In this document: piece after piece, positions 18,901 through 27,711 of the stretch
How positions within the stretch are numbered: position 1 is the stretch's first letter
Layout: each line of letters begins with the position of its first letter
Assembly (NCBI RefSeq): GCF_900108345.1
Contig: NZ_FNVV01000014.1
Coordinates: 2,093,664 to 2,157,663 of the forward strand
Direction: 5' to 3'
DNA: 64,000 nt
From: Bacteroides ndongoniae
GTDB lineage: Bacteria > Bacteroidota > Bacteroidia > Bacteroidales > Bacteroidaceae
The notes under the pieces: generated by a model
What the model saw: only the letters and a program-made list of their open reading frames with translations
Database searches by the model: none
Told to the model about the DNA's origin: nothing
Translations under genes and position numbers: made by a program

Positions 18901-19060
18901 CGACTACAGTACCAAGCAGTGTACGCTTGGGATTTGTCGTACTCTGAGTGACCCCCTGTACGGAAAGATCACCCGAACCAGCAACTGCAACAAGAGGATT
19001 ACCGCTAATGAAACCAGCACAAAGGAGCAGGCTCATTACCAGTTTTCGATTGTTTTTCAT
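15917..19060 (-). CDS. SusC-like TonB-dependent transporter (RagA), PUL 1
   Basis: Start is set at the ATG at 19060; an in-frame ATG at 19075 would add MDSEL before the signal peptide. The roughly 1047-residue product has a signal peptide, then a carboxypeptidase-regulatory-like beta-sandwich (LLGTVVDASTGEALIGVNI) and a plug domain (ALAGKLSGIISMTNSGEPGS, LKDASATAVYGNRGANGV). A 22-strand barrel ends in phenylalanine (LGVQFTF). There is no STN domain, so it should not signal through an anti-sigma factor, consistent with control by the nearby HTCS. It imports oligosaccharide with its SusD partner. Confidence 0.96.
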   Translation of the reverse strand: MKNNRKLVMSLLLCAGFISGNPLVAVAGSGDLSVQGVTQSTTNPKRTLLGTVVDASTGEALIGVNIRLKGTDTGTITDIDGKFSIEVTSKSELLVSYIGYKSQELVVGDLGVMTIKMESDNEVLDEVVVVGQGTQKKVSVTGSITTVKGATLKAPSSSLTNALAGKLSGIISMTNSGEPGSASEFYIRGINTFGGVATPLILLDGVEISSTDLNRIPAESIESFSLLKDASATAVYGNRGANGVMLVTTKKGAENTKATVNVSLEASYFKPMNVVEFADGATYMRTYNEAAQARSATTITSPRYTEEQIQNTANGTNPYVYPDVDWYDLLFREGNYNQRANINVQGGGSRVSYYLSLQANHDTGLLDAPTDYYYNPNINNWEYNFQNNISYKLTNTTTVDLRMMAQIGNQKGPNYSTSDLYKAVMSANPVSFPAYFPGDDEHIYFGNAEVKSGVYGTNPYAYMMSSFKETNYNTLNTSLNLTQDLSFITEGLSVKALVNFKNWSQSYYSRSLTPYYYRVKDGSYDPATDTYDLELLQTGTDYVSQSGVTKSADQTFYFDVRADWKRSFGEHNLSAMLMYMMREYRSDVLPNRNQGYSGRLTYDYANKYLFEFNFGYNGSERLAAGERFEFFPAASIGWVASAEKFWEPISQYINHFKIRASYGLVGSDQFNGSAPHFLYQNNISIGAGHNFWTGLPTNETFRSGPAFYVLAVENAGWEHVKKFDIGVDMSILNQVNITFDYFHDLRDRILMARSSWPNLLGYWGSVPWSNIGEVVNQGVELSVNWTKQFGKDWTVDFRGNFTYNQNEYKYVDEPEYPYVWQTKTGKPLNVQTGYIAEGLFSSQEEIDNWADQSQLGANIMPGDIKYRDVNGDGQITTEDQVMLSPYDEIPRIQYGFGLNVSYKKFDFGVFFNGSAKRKIMINSGYAPFLSGGGDGSNVESLERNLMQWIADDHWSVDNPNPNAAYPRLGITSADINNNIQPSSYWLRNGNFLRFKTLEIGYRFPMCRVYFSGDNLAVFSPFKLWDPELDWNSYPLQRTFNLGVQFTF

Positions 19061-19123
19061 TAGTTCTGAATCCATTTGCTAATAGATTAAAGTTAATATA
19101 AAAATTGATATTATTTTGGAATA

Positions 19124-19185
19124 CAAAATTATCCCACAGAGCACGAAAAAGCAACTCGAAATCGTGATTTGGACATATACAAATC
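19124..19185 (-). promoter_or_regulatory. PUL 1 susC promoter with putative HTCS operator
   Basis: The -7 box TAATTTTG (plus 19124-19131) and a TTG at plus 19152-19154 lie upstream of susC. The motif ACTCGAAATCGTG (plus 19154-19166), a 10 bp gap and ATACAAATC (19177-19185) begin 22 bp past the -7 box. The same motif with the same gap and distance lies before GH97 (21285-21316). Confidence 0.7.
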
Positions 19186-19238
19186 ATTCAAAATATGTTC
19201 TAAACATGCCCTGTAGGCTATTCTGAGCGTTATAAGCT

Positions 19239-21185
19239 TCATTTTCCGACCAAGACAACGCCTCCTTGCGGAAGAATGTCGAGCTGGACTTTTTTATCAG
19301 CTTTTACTTTCAGTGACTCACACATCGGTTGCTGTTTTTTGTCATCCTTGTAGCAAGAAACTGTTTTGCCGGACAACATAGGCAAGTCTACCTTCAGCTT
19401 CAACGGCTCTTGGGTGGCATTGATACCAGCCACGTACCACGTATCACCATGACGGCGTGCCAGAACGACATACTTGCCCGGATAACCGTCGATGAAGCGG
19501 ACTTCGTCCCACGTAGTAGGTATCTGCTTCATAAAGTCGATGCACAGCTGCGGAGCATCGGTCAGGTTGTTGGGAGCCAATGCAAAGTTCTGGATCGGAT
19601 TCTGGAACAGTACGGCAGTAGCCAACTGGAAGACATCGGTCGTGCGACGGGTAGTACCGCCGTCGTTACCACGATTCAGACGTTTGTTGAGGAACGTACC
19701 GCCAAACTCCATACAGCCCACCGTGTTGCGGATGAACGGATGCAGGCAGGCATTAAACGCCTCGTTGTCGCAGAAGTGTTGGTTGAAAATCAGGTTCTCG
19801 GAAGCCAGTACCGCTTCGCTACCCACATAGTTGGGATACATGCGTTCCCATCCGCGTGGCAAAGTACATCCGTGGAAGATAACCATCAGTCCGTGGTCGT
19901 CGGCGTCGCTCAATATATCTTCGTACAAGCGCATCGTTTCTTGCTTGTCACCACCAAAGAAGTCCACTTTGATACCTTTTACACCCAACTTCTGCATCCA
20001 GCTCATCTCCTGCTTACGGATAATGGCATTATCCATTTTGTTGATAGGGCTTTGTTCGATGTCGTTCCAATAACCGCTGGAACTATACCACAAGAAGATT
20101 CCTATTCCTTTGCTACGGGCATACTCCACCAGCTTTTCCATCTTCTGATATCCCATATTGTTATCCCACCAACTGTCTACCAATACGTACTCATATCCTA
20201 ACGCCGCAGCCAAATCGACATATTTCACCTGATCGTCGAAGTTCGAGCTGTCATCCTGCCACAGAATCCAGCTCCACGTACTGCGTCCCATGCGATAATC
20301 TTGCTTCGTAGTGTAACGGGGTTCTACTACGTCCCAAGAAACAGTTGTTTCAACGATAGGTTTCAGGCTTTCGCCTACAGTAATCGTACGCCAAGGGGTA
20401 CTACCAGGTAAAGCAAACGCCGGCTCTACTGTACCATTGCCGTTGTTCTCCTCGGGCATAGGGAACGCTATACGGTATAAGCCGTTCTCGGCATCACTGA
20501 GGTGAGACGCACAATAGCGACTGTCCACACCGGTTTCGCTGACCAATACCCAACCTTCGTCGCCCACACGGAACAGACAGGGGAAAGTATATCCATGGCC
20601 ATATTGCGAACGGTCGCTCATGGGCGCATCTACTTTATATTCTTCTTCGTAACTGGGTTTCGTCCGCTTCCAGCCAATCATGGCATCGCTTTGCGGACAC
20701 AAGAATGTAGTAGTCTGTTCCGGAAAATGGAAGCCGGTGGCTTCGGACATGATACGCACACTTCCTGTGCCGTGCTGACGAGGTAAAGAATAACGAAGTG
20801 CTACATCATTGTTGCTGACACGAAAGGTGACAGCCATCTGCCTGCCTTCGGCATTCGTCAGATGACAAGTCAGTTCATTAGCTTGATAATGAATGCGCGA
20901 CGCTTTGATACGCGACTGTTCGTAGACTGTATCAATGGAATGAATCTCGTGACGCTCCAGTTTCAGGCCTTTCACAAAACTTCCCATGTTGGTTTCAAGT
21001 CCCAAAGGAGAATTCGCCAACATTGTTTTTCCATCGTACACGACCGAATAAGCAAGCCCACCGTCGGTCTGACAGTCAAAAGCAACTTGCAACCTCTGAT
21101 CCGGTCCGCTTACCGTTACATCCTGAGCGGCAACCGAACAGGCATTCAGCAGTAATAATAATGCTAACTGATTTACATTTTTCAT
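19239..21185 (-). CDS. Glycoside hydrolase family 97, probable retaining alpha-galactosidase type
   Basis: This 648-residue periplasmic enzyme has a signal peptide (AQ near residue 21), a GH97 N-terminal beta-super-sandwich, a TIM barrel and a C-terminal beta domain. The barrel carries VDSWWD, GIKVDFFGGDKQ with Asp408, IFHGCTLPRGWERMYPN and GSEAV. In this family, retaining enzymes of the BtGal97b type have an aspartate nucleophile in the KVDF position, whereas inverting SusB-type alpha-glucosidases lack it. Asp408 therefore favours a retaining alpha-galactosidase (inference). Its promoter carries the same motif as susC, and it is divergent from the HTCS gene. Confidence 0.9.
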   Translation of the reverse strand: MKNVNQLALLLLLNACSVAAQDVTVSGPDQRLQVAFDCQTDGGLAYSVVYDGKTMLANSPLGLETNMGSFVKGLKLERHEIHSIDTVYEQSRIKASRIHYQANELTCHLTNAEGRQMAVTFRVSNNDVALRYSLPRQHGTGSVRIMSEATGFHFPEQTTTFLCPQSDAMIGWKRTKPSYEEEYKVDAPMSDRSQYGHGYTFPCLFRVGDEGWVLVSETGVDSRYCASHLSDAENGLYRIAFPMPEENNGNGTVEPAFALPGSTPWRTITVGESLKPIVETTVSWDVVEPRYTTKQDYRMGRSTWSWILWQDDSSNFDDQVKYVDLAAALGYEYVLVDSWWDNNMGYQKMEKLVEYARSKGIGIFLWYSSSGYWNDIEQSPINKMDNAIIRKQEMSWMQKLGVKGIKVDFFGGDKQETMRLYEDILSDADDHGLMVIFHGCTLPRGWERMYPNYVGSEAVLASENLIFNQHFCDNEAFNACLHPFIRNTVGCMEFGGTFLNKRLNRGNDGGTTRRTTDVFQLATAVLFQNPIQNFALAPNNLTDAPQLCIDFMKQIPTTWDEVRFIDGYPGKYVVLARRHGDTWYVAGINATQEPLKLKVDLPMLSGKTVSCYKDDKKQQPMCESLKVKADKKVQLDILPQGGVVLVGK

Positions 21186-21254
21186 GGTAAACTATTTAAT
21201 TAATTATGAATCGGGGTTAAAAGAAAGAATGAATCATATTCTTCAAATCGGGTG

Positions 21255-21316
21255 CAAATATATCCTACAGCAAACGAATGAGACACTCGAAATCGTGCAA
21301 TGAATGAATACAAATC
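21255..21316 (-). promoter_or_regulatory. GH97 promoter with putative HTCS operator
   Basis: TATATTTG on the minus strand (plus 21255-21262) is the -7 box. ACTCGAAATCGTG (plus 21285-21297), 10 bp, then ATACAAATC (21308-21316) follows, 22 bp from the -7 box. No clear -33 is present, as expected for an activator-dependent promoter. The arrangement matches that before susC base for base in spacing. Confidence 0.7.
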
Positions 21317-21359
21317 GGTCAATGAACGATCCGTATACACGAACTAACGAATTTATTTG

Positions 21360-21367
21360 TATTTTTG
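21360..21367 (+). promoter_or_regulatory. HTCS -7 element
   Basis: TATTTTTG fits TAnnTTTG and lies 28 bp before the chosen HTCS ATG. No convincing -33 was seen. Confidence 0.35.
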
Positions 21368-21395
21368 GCTGACTGAACAAGAAGTGCATGTAACA

Positions 21396-24300
21396 ATGAA
21401 AAAAGTCTTATTCACCTTATGTATCCTGCTGCCACTTACTGCAACAGCGCAACCTTATATTATAAAACATCTAGGCATCAAGCAAGGATTGTCCAACAAC
21501 CACGTCGTAAGCATCGCTCAAGATAAAAGGGGCGTATTATGGTTTGCGACGGAAGAAGGATTGAACCAATTTGACGGTGTCAACTTCTCTTCCTATTATA
21601 AAGAAGAAAACAACAGCCGACAAAGCCTTGCCGGCAACGAGTTGAACTGTGTTCTTGACGATCCTCAGGATTCCATACTCTGGATAGGAACACAACGCAA
21701 CGGACTGAATGCATACAATTATGCCCAAAACACCTTTACCGTCTACCAGCACGATCCCAACAATCCGGAAAGTCTTATCACAAACGACATAACCCGCATT
21801 ATAGCTGCCAATGACAGCAATCTCTTCATCAGTACCTATTGGAGCGGCATTGAATATCTGGATAAAAAGACCGGTAAATTCACCCACTACAATTCGCAAA
21901 CCGTACCCGGCTTTCCCTGTAACGGTATTTGGGCCATTGAGAAAGGAGAAGATGGAATCCTTTATGTCGGCCATGCTGAAAACGGATTCAGTATCTTGTC
22001 TACCAAAGAGAAAACTATCAAAAACTTCACCCACGACCCCAACGACGCCAACAGTTTGCCTTCCAACGAAGTAGGAAGCATATGCAGAGACCGCAACGGA
22101 AACATCTGGGTAGGAACAGGAAAAGGACTTGCCTTATTCAATCCGGAAGCAGAAAAGTTCATCCGCTTCAACGATAAAGACAAAAACCTTTCGCACCGCA
22201 TACACGACATAAAACAGCTGAACGACAACCAGCTGTGGATAGCCATGGAGTTCGGTGGAATTGCCATAATGGACCTCTCACAACACATGTCCCATGCACC
22301 CGATCACAGTAATCTGACAATTATCAAAGAAGAAAACAACGAGTATGGCTTGTCCAAAGCAACCATCCGCTGCCTGTTTCAAGATACATACAACAATGTA
22401 TGGGCCGGCTCTTACGGCGGGGGAATCAACTTCATCAACCGCAGCCAGCCATTATTCTCCGTATACAAGTATTCTCCTTTCCCTTACACGGATAACCACC
22501 TGACCAGTAAAATTGTGTCAAGTGTCTGTGCCGATCGTCAAGGTAATCTATGGATAGGTATGGACGAAGGCGAAATCGACTTGTTCAGAAAGGGAAAACA
22601 GGTAGATTGCTATAACAGCCGGAACAAGAATTTGTCCGGTGCACCCATACAGGCATCTCTGTGCGATTCGAAAGGAGGACTATGGTTCGGCCTTTTTTAT
22701 GGAGGCATCCTCTACTACGATGCACAAATCCGCAACTTCAAACAGATCCTTCCGCCTGCACAAAGTCATGTCGATGTCAGAGCTTTCCACGAGGACAAAG
22801 AAGGGAATATATGGACCAGCACCAGCGAAGGCATTTACCAGATTGACCGCAATACACACAAGATAAAAGCCCACTACGGCTCGACAAACGATCTGGTACG
22901 GTGCATTGTAAAGGACTCGGAAGGACAGCTTTGGGTAGGCTACTTCGGAGGCGGGCTAACAATATTTGACGAATCGTTCAATCCCATAGCTTCTTTCAAC
23001 GTAGCCGGCCAGTTTCCGTCGAACACCCTCAATGCTCTTTACGAAGACAGTAAAGGCCGCATGTGGGCTGCCACCGGCGACGGACTGGTGTGTTTCCCTT
23101 CACTGAAAAAGCGGGATTACAAAGTATACAGACGCGAAGACGGACTGGTTAATACACACATTCAGGCCATCAACGAAGACAAAGAGGGCAATATCTGGTT
23201 CAGCACCAACAAAGGCATCAGCTGCCTGTGCAACGATGGAGACACCCTGTACAATTACGACCAGCACGATAACCTGCCACTAGGCAACTTCAGCCGTAAC
23301 TGCACGGCAACCGATTCGGTAGGACGCCTGTACTTCGGCTCCATAGACGGATTGTGCTACTTCAACCCCGAACTGGTATTACAGAAACGTCAGTCGCCAC
23401 CGGCATTCATCAATTCTCTGGTTATCCACGAGCCCAGCGAAAACTTCGAAAACAAGCCTGTCATCATACCCCTAAACGGCAAAAAAAGCATAGAACTGGA
23501 ACATTGGCAAAGCAGTTTCAGCGTAGCCTTCAACATTCAGAACTATGCCCTGACCGACCAGGTGGAGTATGCCTATATGTTAAAAGGACTCGAAAATGCA
23601 TGGTACACCGTGACCGACATCCATAACCTGACTTTCCGCAACCTGTCGCCCGGAAAATACAAGTTGCAGATAAGAACACGTATGCGCAATCAGGAATGGG
23701 CCGACAACATGACTACGCTGGATATATACATCGCCCCTCCCTTATGGCTTACCTGGTGGGCCAAAACGATTTATTTTGCCTTGGCCATCTCCATTCTGTC
23801 GGTACTGCTCTACATCTACAAGAAAAGGCTGGATGCAGAAACCCTGTATAAACTGGAGAAACAGAACCTGCAACATGAACAGGAACTGAACAACGAACGT
23901 CTGCGTTTCTATACCAACATCACTCACGAGTTGCGCACACCGCTCACCCTGATACTGGGACCGCTGGAGGATATGCAAAAGAACAATTCGCTTTCGGCCA
24001 AAGATGCTCAGAAACTGAGCGTCATACATCAGAGTGCCATACGCCTGCTCAACCTCATCAACCAGATTCTGGAATTCCGCAAGACCGAAACCCAAAACCG
24101 GAAACTTTGTGTCTGCCGGGGCAACATTGCCGCACTGGTACACGAAACCGGACTGAAATACAGAGAACTGAACCAAAAGCCAGATGTAGAAATCAAACTG
24201 GATATAGAAGAGGAAAACATAACGATGTATTTCGACAAAGAGATGATACAGTCCATATTGGACAATCTCATCTCGAATGCCATCAAATACACCGAAAAGG

Positions 24301-25454
24301 GCAGCATCACCATCGGAATACGTCTCGCCGAGCGTACCGGAATCTGCTACACCGAACTTTGGGTAAGCGATACCGGCTACGGCATTCATCCGGATGCCCT
24401 ACCCCACATCTTCGAACGCTATTATCAGGAAGGTGGAAAGCATCAGGCATCGGGTACGGGCATCGGACTGGCACTGGTAAAGAACCTCGTCAAACTGCAC
24501 GAAGGCGAAATCAGCGTCGAAAGCAAACTCAATCAAGGCAGCACGTTCCGCATCAGCTTGCTGACCGATAACTTCTACCCCAACGCCCTGCACACCGATA
24601 TCCAGCAGAACGATGCAGAGAAAACCACGGAACAGGAGCCGGAACCGAATGCCGACGAACATCCCATCCTGCTGGTCGTAGAAGACAACCAGGACATCCG
24701 CGACTACATTGCCGAATCGTTCAGCGAACACTTCGACGTACGTACGGCTGCCAACGGCAAGGAAGGAAGAGACATTGCACTGAAAATAATCCCCGACATC
24801 ATTGTGAGCGACATCATGATGCCCGTGATGGACGGTAACGAAATGTGCCGTGCCCTGAAAAGCGATGTGCGCACCAGCCACATCCCCATCATCCTGCTTA
24901 CAGCCAAAGACTCGCTGCACGACAAGGAAGAAGGCTATGCCGTGGGTGCCGACTCGTACCTGACCAAACCCTTCAGCGCCAGCCTGCTGCACAGCCGCAT
25001 CGAGAACCTGATTCAGAACCGCCGCATCCTATCGGAACATTTCCGCAGCAAGTCGGGGGAGGCGCCAAGCAAGTCGGCTGCTGTCATGGAGTCGCTCAAC
25101 AAGCTCGACAACGAGTTTATCCATAAAATCAACGAACTGATAGAAGCCCGCCTGTCGTCGGACAAGATAGACGTAGGCTACCTTTCGGACAAGATGTGCA
25201 TGAGCAGCTCTACCTTGTACCGCAAGATGAAGGCGCTGACCGGTATGTCGGCCAACGAGTACGTACGCAAGATGAAAATGAAATATGCCGAGCAATTCCT
25301 GCTCGAAGGAAAATACACCATCTCGGAGATAGCGGCCAAGGTTGGCATCAACAACCTGTTCTACTTCCGCCAATGCTTTAAGGAAGAGTACGGCGTAATA
25401 CCGTCCGAATACCTGAAACAGCTGCGCGAAAAGGCCGGAGGCGAGCCATCCTAA
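21396..25454 (+). CDS. Hybrid two-component system sensor-regulator (HTCS)
   Basis: Start is placed at ATG 21396, which begins MKKVLFTLCILLPLTATAQ, a signal peptide; the upstream ATG at 21357 would bury it. The 1352-residue inner-membrane protein combines the whole signalling path. It has 14-blade-type Reg_prop propellers (repeats such as GVLWFATEEGLNQFDG and GNIWVGTGKGLALF) and a Y_Y_Y domain to about residue 780. A TM helix (about 788-812), HisKA with His844 in THELRTPL, an HATPase, a receiver with Asp1139 in IIVSDIMMPVMDG, and a C-terminal AraC helix-turn-helix follow. It should bind an oligosaccharide in the periplasm and activate PUL 1. Confidence 0.97.
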   Translation: MKKVLFTLCILLPLTATAQPYIIKHLGIKQGLSNNHVVSIAQDKRGVLWFATEEGLNQFDGVNFSSYYKEENNSRQSLAGNELNCVLDDPQDSILWIGTQRNGLNAYNYAQNTFTVYQHDPNNPESLITNDITRIIAANDSNLFISTYWSGIEYLDKKTGKFTHYNSQTVPGFPCNGIWAIEKGEDGILYVGHAENGFSILSTKEKTIKNFTHDPNDANSLPSNEVGSICRDRNGNIWVGTGKGLALFNPEAEKFIRFNDKDKNLSHRIHDIKQLNDNQLWIAMEFGGIAIMDLSQHMSHAPDHSNLTIIKEENNEYGLSKATIRCLFQDTYNNVWAGSYGGGINFINRSQPLFSVYKYSPFPYTDNHLTSKIVSSVCADRQGNLWIGMDEGEIDLFRKGKQVDCYNSRNKNLSGAPIQASLCDSKGGLWFGLFYGGILYYDAQIRNFKQILPPAQSHVDVRAFHEDKEGNIWTSTSEGIYQIDRNTHKIKAHYGSTNDLVRCIVKDSEGQLWVGYFGGGLTIFDESFNPIASFNVAGQFPSNTLNALYEDSKGRMWAATGDGLVCFPSLKKRDYKVYRREDGLVNTHIQAINEDKEGNIWFSTNKGISCLCNDGDTLYNYDQHDNLPLGNFSRNCTATDSVGRLYFGSIDGLCYFNPELVLQKRQSPPAFINSLVIHEPSENFENKPVIIPLNGKKSIELEHWQSSFSVAFNIQNYALTDQVEYAYMLKGLENAWYTVTDIHNLTFRNLSPGKYKLQIRTRMRNQEWADNMTTLDIYIAPPLWLTWWAKTIYFALAISILSVLLYIYKKRLDAETLYKLEKQNLQHEQELNNERLRFYTNITHELRTPLTLILGPLEDMQKNNSLSAKDAQKLSVIHQSAIRLLNLINQILEFRKTETQNRKLCVCRGNIAALVHETGLKYRELNQKPDVEIKLDIEEENITMYFDKEMIQSILDNLISNAIKYTEKGSITIGIRLAERTGICYTELWVSDTGYGIHPDALPHIFERYYQEGGKHQASGTGIGLALVKNLVKLHEGEISVESKLNQGSTFRISLLTDNFYPNALHTDIQQNDAEKTTEQEPEPNADEHPILLVVEDNQDIRDYIAESFSEHFDVRTAANGKEGRDIALKIIPDIIVSDIMMPVMDGNEMCRALKSDVRTSHIPIILLTAKDSLHDKEEGYAVGADSYLTKPFSASLLHSRIENLIQNRRILSEHFRSKSGEAPSKSAAVMESLNKLDNEFIHKINELIEARLSSDKIDVGYLSDKMCMSSSTLYRKMKALTGMSANEYVRKMKMKYAEQFLLEGKYTISEIAAKVGINNLFYFRQCFKEEYGVIPSEYLKQLREKAGGEPS

Positions 25455-25473
25455 GCGTCGCTTTCCCCGTCGC

Positions 25474-26157
25474 TTAACGGTTCATTTCCAGTTCGATGCT
25501 TTTGATTTTCTCCAGCGTCTTTCCGGCCTCGGTCGAGGGGAACAGCTGGAGTACCTTCTGCAAGTAGGTACGAGCTTTGGAATAACTGTTCGAGAAGATA
25601 TCTGACAGGCTGTTACGGTAACGGGCATATTGCATCCGCGTAGGCGAAGCTATCTTTCGGTAGTCCTCGTTCAGCTTGTTTCGGGCACGCTCGGCCTGAA
25701 GGTAAAAATAATTGCCTAGAAAGATGTTGGCCTGAAGGTTCTCGGGATCGAGCGTCATCACTTGTTCGTAAATACGTTTTGCATCGTCCGACTCGCCCCG
25801 CATCAACTGTACCTCGGCACACGACACAAGAGTGGGCACATCCTGAGGATGCGCCTGCAACACTTCCCGATAGAAAAGATAGGCTTTATCGTAATTCCTG
25901 ATTTTTTTGTAACGCACAGCCAGCTCCTGAGCCAGACGCGGAGTCACCGCAGCATTCTTGTTGACGTGGGTCCAGTAGAACATTTCCGTCTGCTCGGCAT
26001 CGGCTACAGCCGACTGACGGAACAGGCTGACGGCATACTCATCGTTTCCCGAAGCAAGTGCCTCGGCAACCTTCTCCAGCAACACAGCGGCCGACTGGCC
26101 AAAGAGCGCCAAGGGGCAGCACAAAACAATAGATAGAAGCAAAGTTAAGGTTTTCAT
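25474..26157 (-). CDS. TPR-repeat protein with signal peptide
   Basis: Start at ATG 26157 gives a 227-residue product beginning MKTLTLLLSIVLCCPLALFGQ, a signal peptide. The upstream ATG at 26208 adds 17 hydrophilic residues. Helical tetratricopeptide units are visible, for example YDKAYLFYREVLQAHPQDVPTLVSCAEVQLMRGESDDAKRIYEQVMTLDPENLQANIFLGNYF, shown here by its repeated A-x-x-x-Y/F pattern rather than as one motif. It is a probable periplasmic scaffold of unknown partner. It converges closely on the HTCS gene (19 bp between stops) and is not obviously part of the PUL. Confidence 0.8.
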   Translation of the reverse strand: MKTLTLLLSIVLCCPLALFGQSAAVLLEKVAEALASGNDEYAVSLFRQSAVADAEQTEMFYWTHVNKNAAVTPRLAQELAVRYKKIRNYDKAYLFYREVLQAHPQDVPTLVSCAEVQLMRGESDDAKRIYEQVMTLDPENLQANIFLGNYFYLQAERARNKLNEDYRKIASPTRMQYARYRNSLSDIFSNSYSKARTYLQKVLQLFPSTEAGKTLEKIKSIELEMNR

Positions 26158-26298
26158 TGATGTAAGACTGATAGGTTTATATCCAGATTCCCCGTCTCGG
26201 GAAACCACCTACAAATGTAGATATTTCCATAACAACAAACAACGCGCCGAAGTTGAATTATTGTTAATCTTTCTGTCCGTTTTTTCCTTTTTTCTGTG

Positions 26299-26306
26299 TA
26301 CTTTTG
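26299..26306 (+). promoter_or_regulatory. MATE gene -7 element
   Basis: TACTTTTG matches TAnnTTTG, 27 bp before the chosen ATG. A purine-rich AAGAGG lies 7 bp upstream of the ATG at 26334, supporting that start over the ATG at 26304, which overlaps the -7 box. Confidence 0.55.
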
Positions 26307-26333
26307 CCGCCCAAAGAAAAAAGAGGAAATTTC

Positions 26334-27686
26334 ATGAAGCCCAGAGACCGCCAAATCCTGCAAATTGCCCTGCCGTCCATCGTGTCCAACATCACCGTGC
26401 CCCTGCTCGGCCTCATCGACGTGGCCATCGTGGGACACCTCGGCGCACCGGCCTACATCGGCGCCATCGCCGTGGGCGGAATGCTGTTTAACATCATCTA
26501 CTGGATATTCGGTTTCCTGCGTATGGGCAGCAGCGGCATGACCTCGCAGGCACTGGGGCGGCGCGATCTGCCCGAGGTGGTTCGCATCCTGCTCCGCTCC
26601 GTAGGCATCGGCATGGCGGTGGCGGCGGTGCTCATCGCCCTGCAAGTGCCCATCCGTCAGGCGGCTTTCCTGCTGATACAGCCCACCGACGAAGTACGCC
26701 GGATGGCGACCGTCTATTTTCATATCTGCATTTGGGGAGCTCCTGCCATGCTGGGACTGTACGGGCTGACGGGCTGGTTCATCGGCATGCAGAACTCGCG
26801 CACACCCATGTTTATCGCCATCACGCAAAACGTGGTCAACATCGTGGCCAGCCTCAGCCTGGTCTTCGGATGCGGCATGAAGGTCGAGGGTGTGGCACTG
26901 GGCACACTCATTGCGCAATATGCCGGCTTTGTCATGGGGCTGACACTATGGCTGCGCCAATATGGCAAACTGAAGAAGTATCTGCCCGGCAGACAAGGCG
27001 GTGGCTCGGATGCAGGTAGCAACGGATTGTGGGAACGCCAGGCGATGCGGCGCTTCTTCGCCGTCAACCGCGACATCTTTCTGCGCACGCTCTGCCTGGT
27101 GACAGTCACCCTGTTCTTTACCTCGGCCGGTGCCGCTCAGGGAGAAATCATACTGGCGGTCAACACCTTGCTGATGCAGCTCTTCACCCTGTTCTCGTAC
27201 GTGATGGACGGTTTTGCCTATGCGGGCGAGGCCATGAGCGGGCGTTACATCGGAGCGCGCAACCGTGCGGCATTCGGCGATACGGTGCGGCGGCTCTTCG
27301 TGTGGGGCTTCCTGATGGCGGTCCTCTTCACCCTGGCCTATGCCTTCGGGGGCAATGCCTTCCTGTGCCTGCTTACCGACGACCGACAGGTGACCGCCGC
27401 TGCCGACAGCTATTTCGGTTGGGCACTGGCCATTCCTGCTGCCGGCGTGGCGGCATTCATTTGGGACGGAGTGTTCATCGGTGCCACTGCCACCCGCGGC
27501 ATGCTTCTTTCCATGGCTGCGGCTGCCGTCTGCTTCTTCGCCCTGCACTACGGGCTCCGGCCGGTACTGGGCAATCATGCGTTGTGGCTGGCTTTCATCG
27601 TTTACCTGTTTGTGCGCGGAGCCGTACAGACGGTGCTGAGCCGCGGAGTTGTGCGTCGTGCATTCGCCTCGCCGGCAGTAGGCTAA
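26334..27686 (+). CDS. MATE family efflux transporter (DinF/NorM-like)
   Basis: This 450-residue inner-membrane protein has twelve hydrophobic segments in two MatE halves. The opening (PRDRQILQIALPSIVSNITVP, LIDVAIVGHLG) and the mid-protein NVVNIVASLSLVFGCGMKVEGVALGT pattern, quoted in parts, are typical of the DinF branch of MATE exporters, which use Na+ or H+ gradients. Substrate cannot be predicted. The gene is rich in GC and stands alone. A CTCGCGAG array and a GC-rich hairpin follow its stop. Confidence 0.9.
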   Translation: MKPRDRQILQIALPSIVSNITVPLLGLIDVAIVGHLGAPAYIGAIAVGGMLFNIIYWIFGFLRMGSSGMTSQALGRRDLPEVVRILLRSVGIGMAVAAVLIALQVPIRQAAFLLIQPTDEVRRMATVYFHICIWGAPAMLGLYGLTGWFIGMQNSRTPMFIAITQNVVNIVASLSLVFGCGMKVEGVALGTLIAQYAGFVMGLTLWLRQYGKLKKYLPGRQGGGSDAGSNGLWERQAMRRFFAVNRDIFLRTLCLVTVTLFFTSAGAAQGEIILAVNTLLMQLFTLFSYVMDGFAYAGEAMSGRYIGARNRAAFGDTVRRLFVWGFLMAVLFTLAYAFGGNAFLCLLTDDRQVTAAADSYFGWALAIPAAGVAAFIWDGVFIGATATRGMLLSMAAAAVCFFALHYGLRPVLGNHALWLAFIVYLFVRGAVQTVLSRGVVRRAFASPAVG

Positions 27687-27711
27687 AGCCACCTTTGTTC
27701 CCCGTTTGCAG

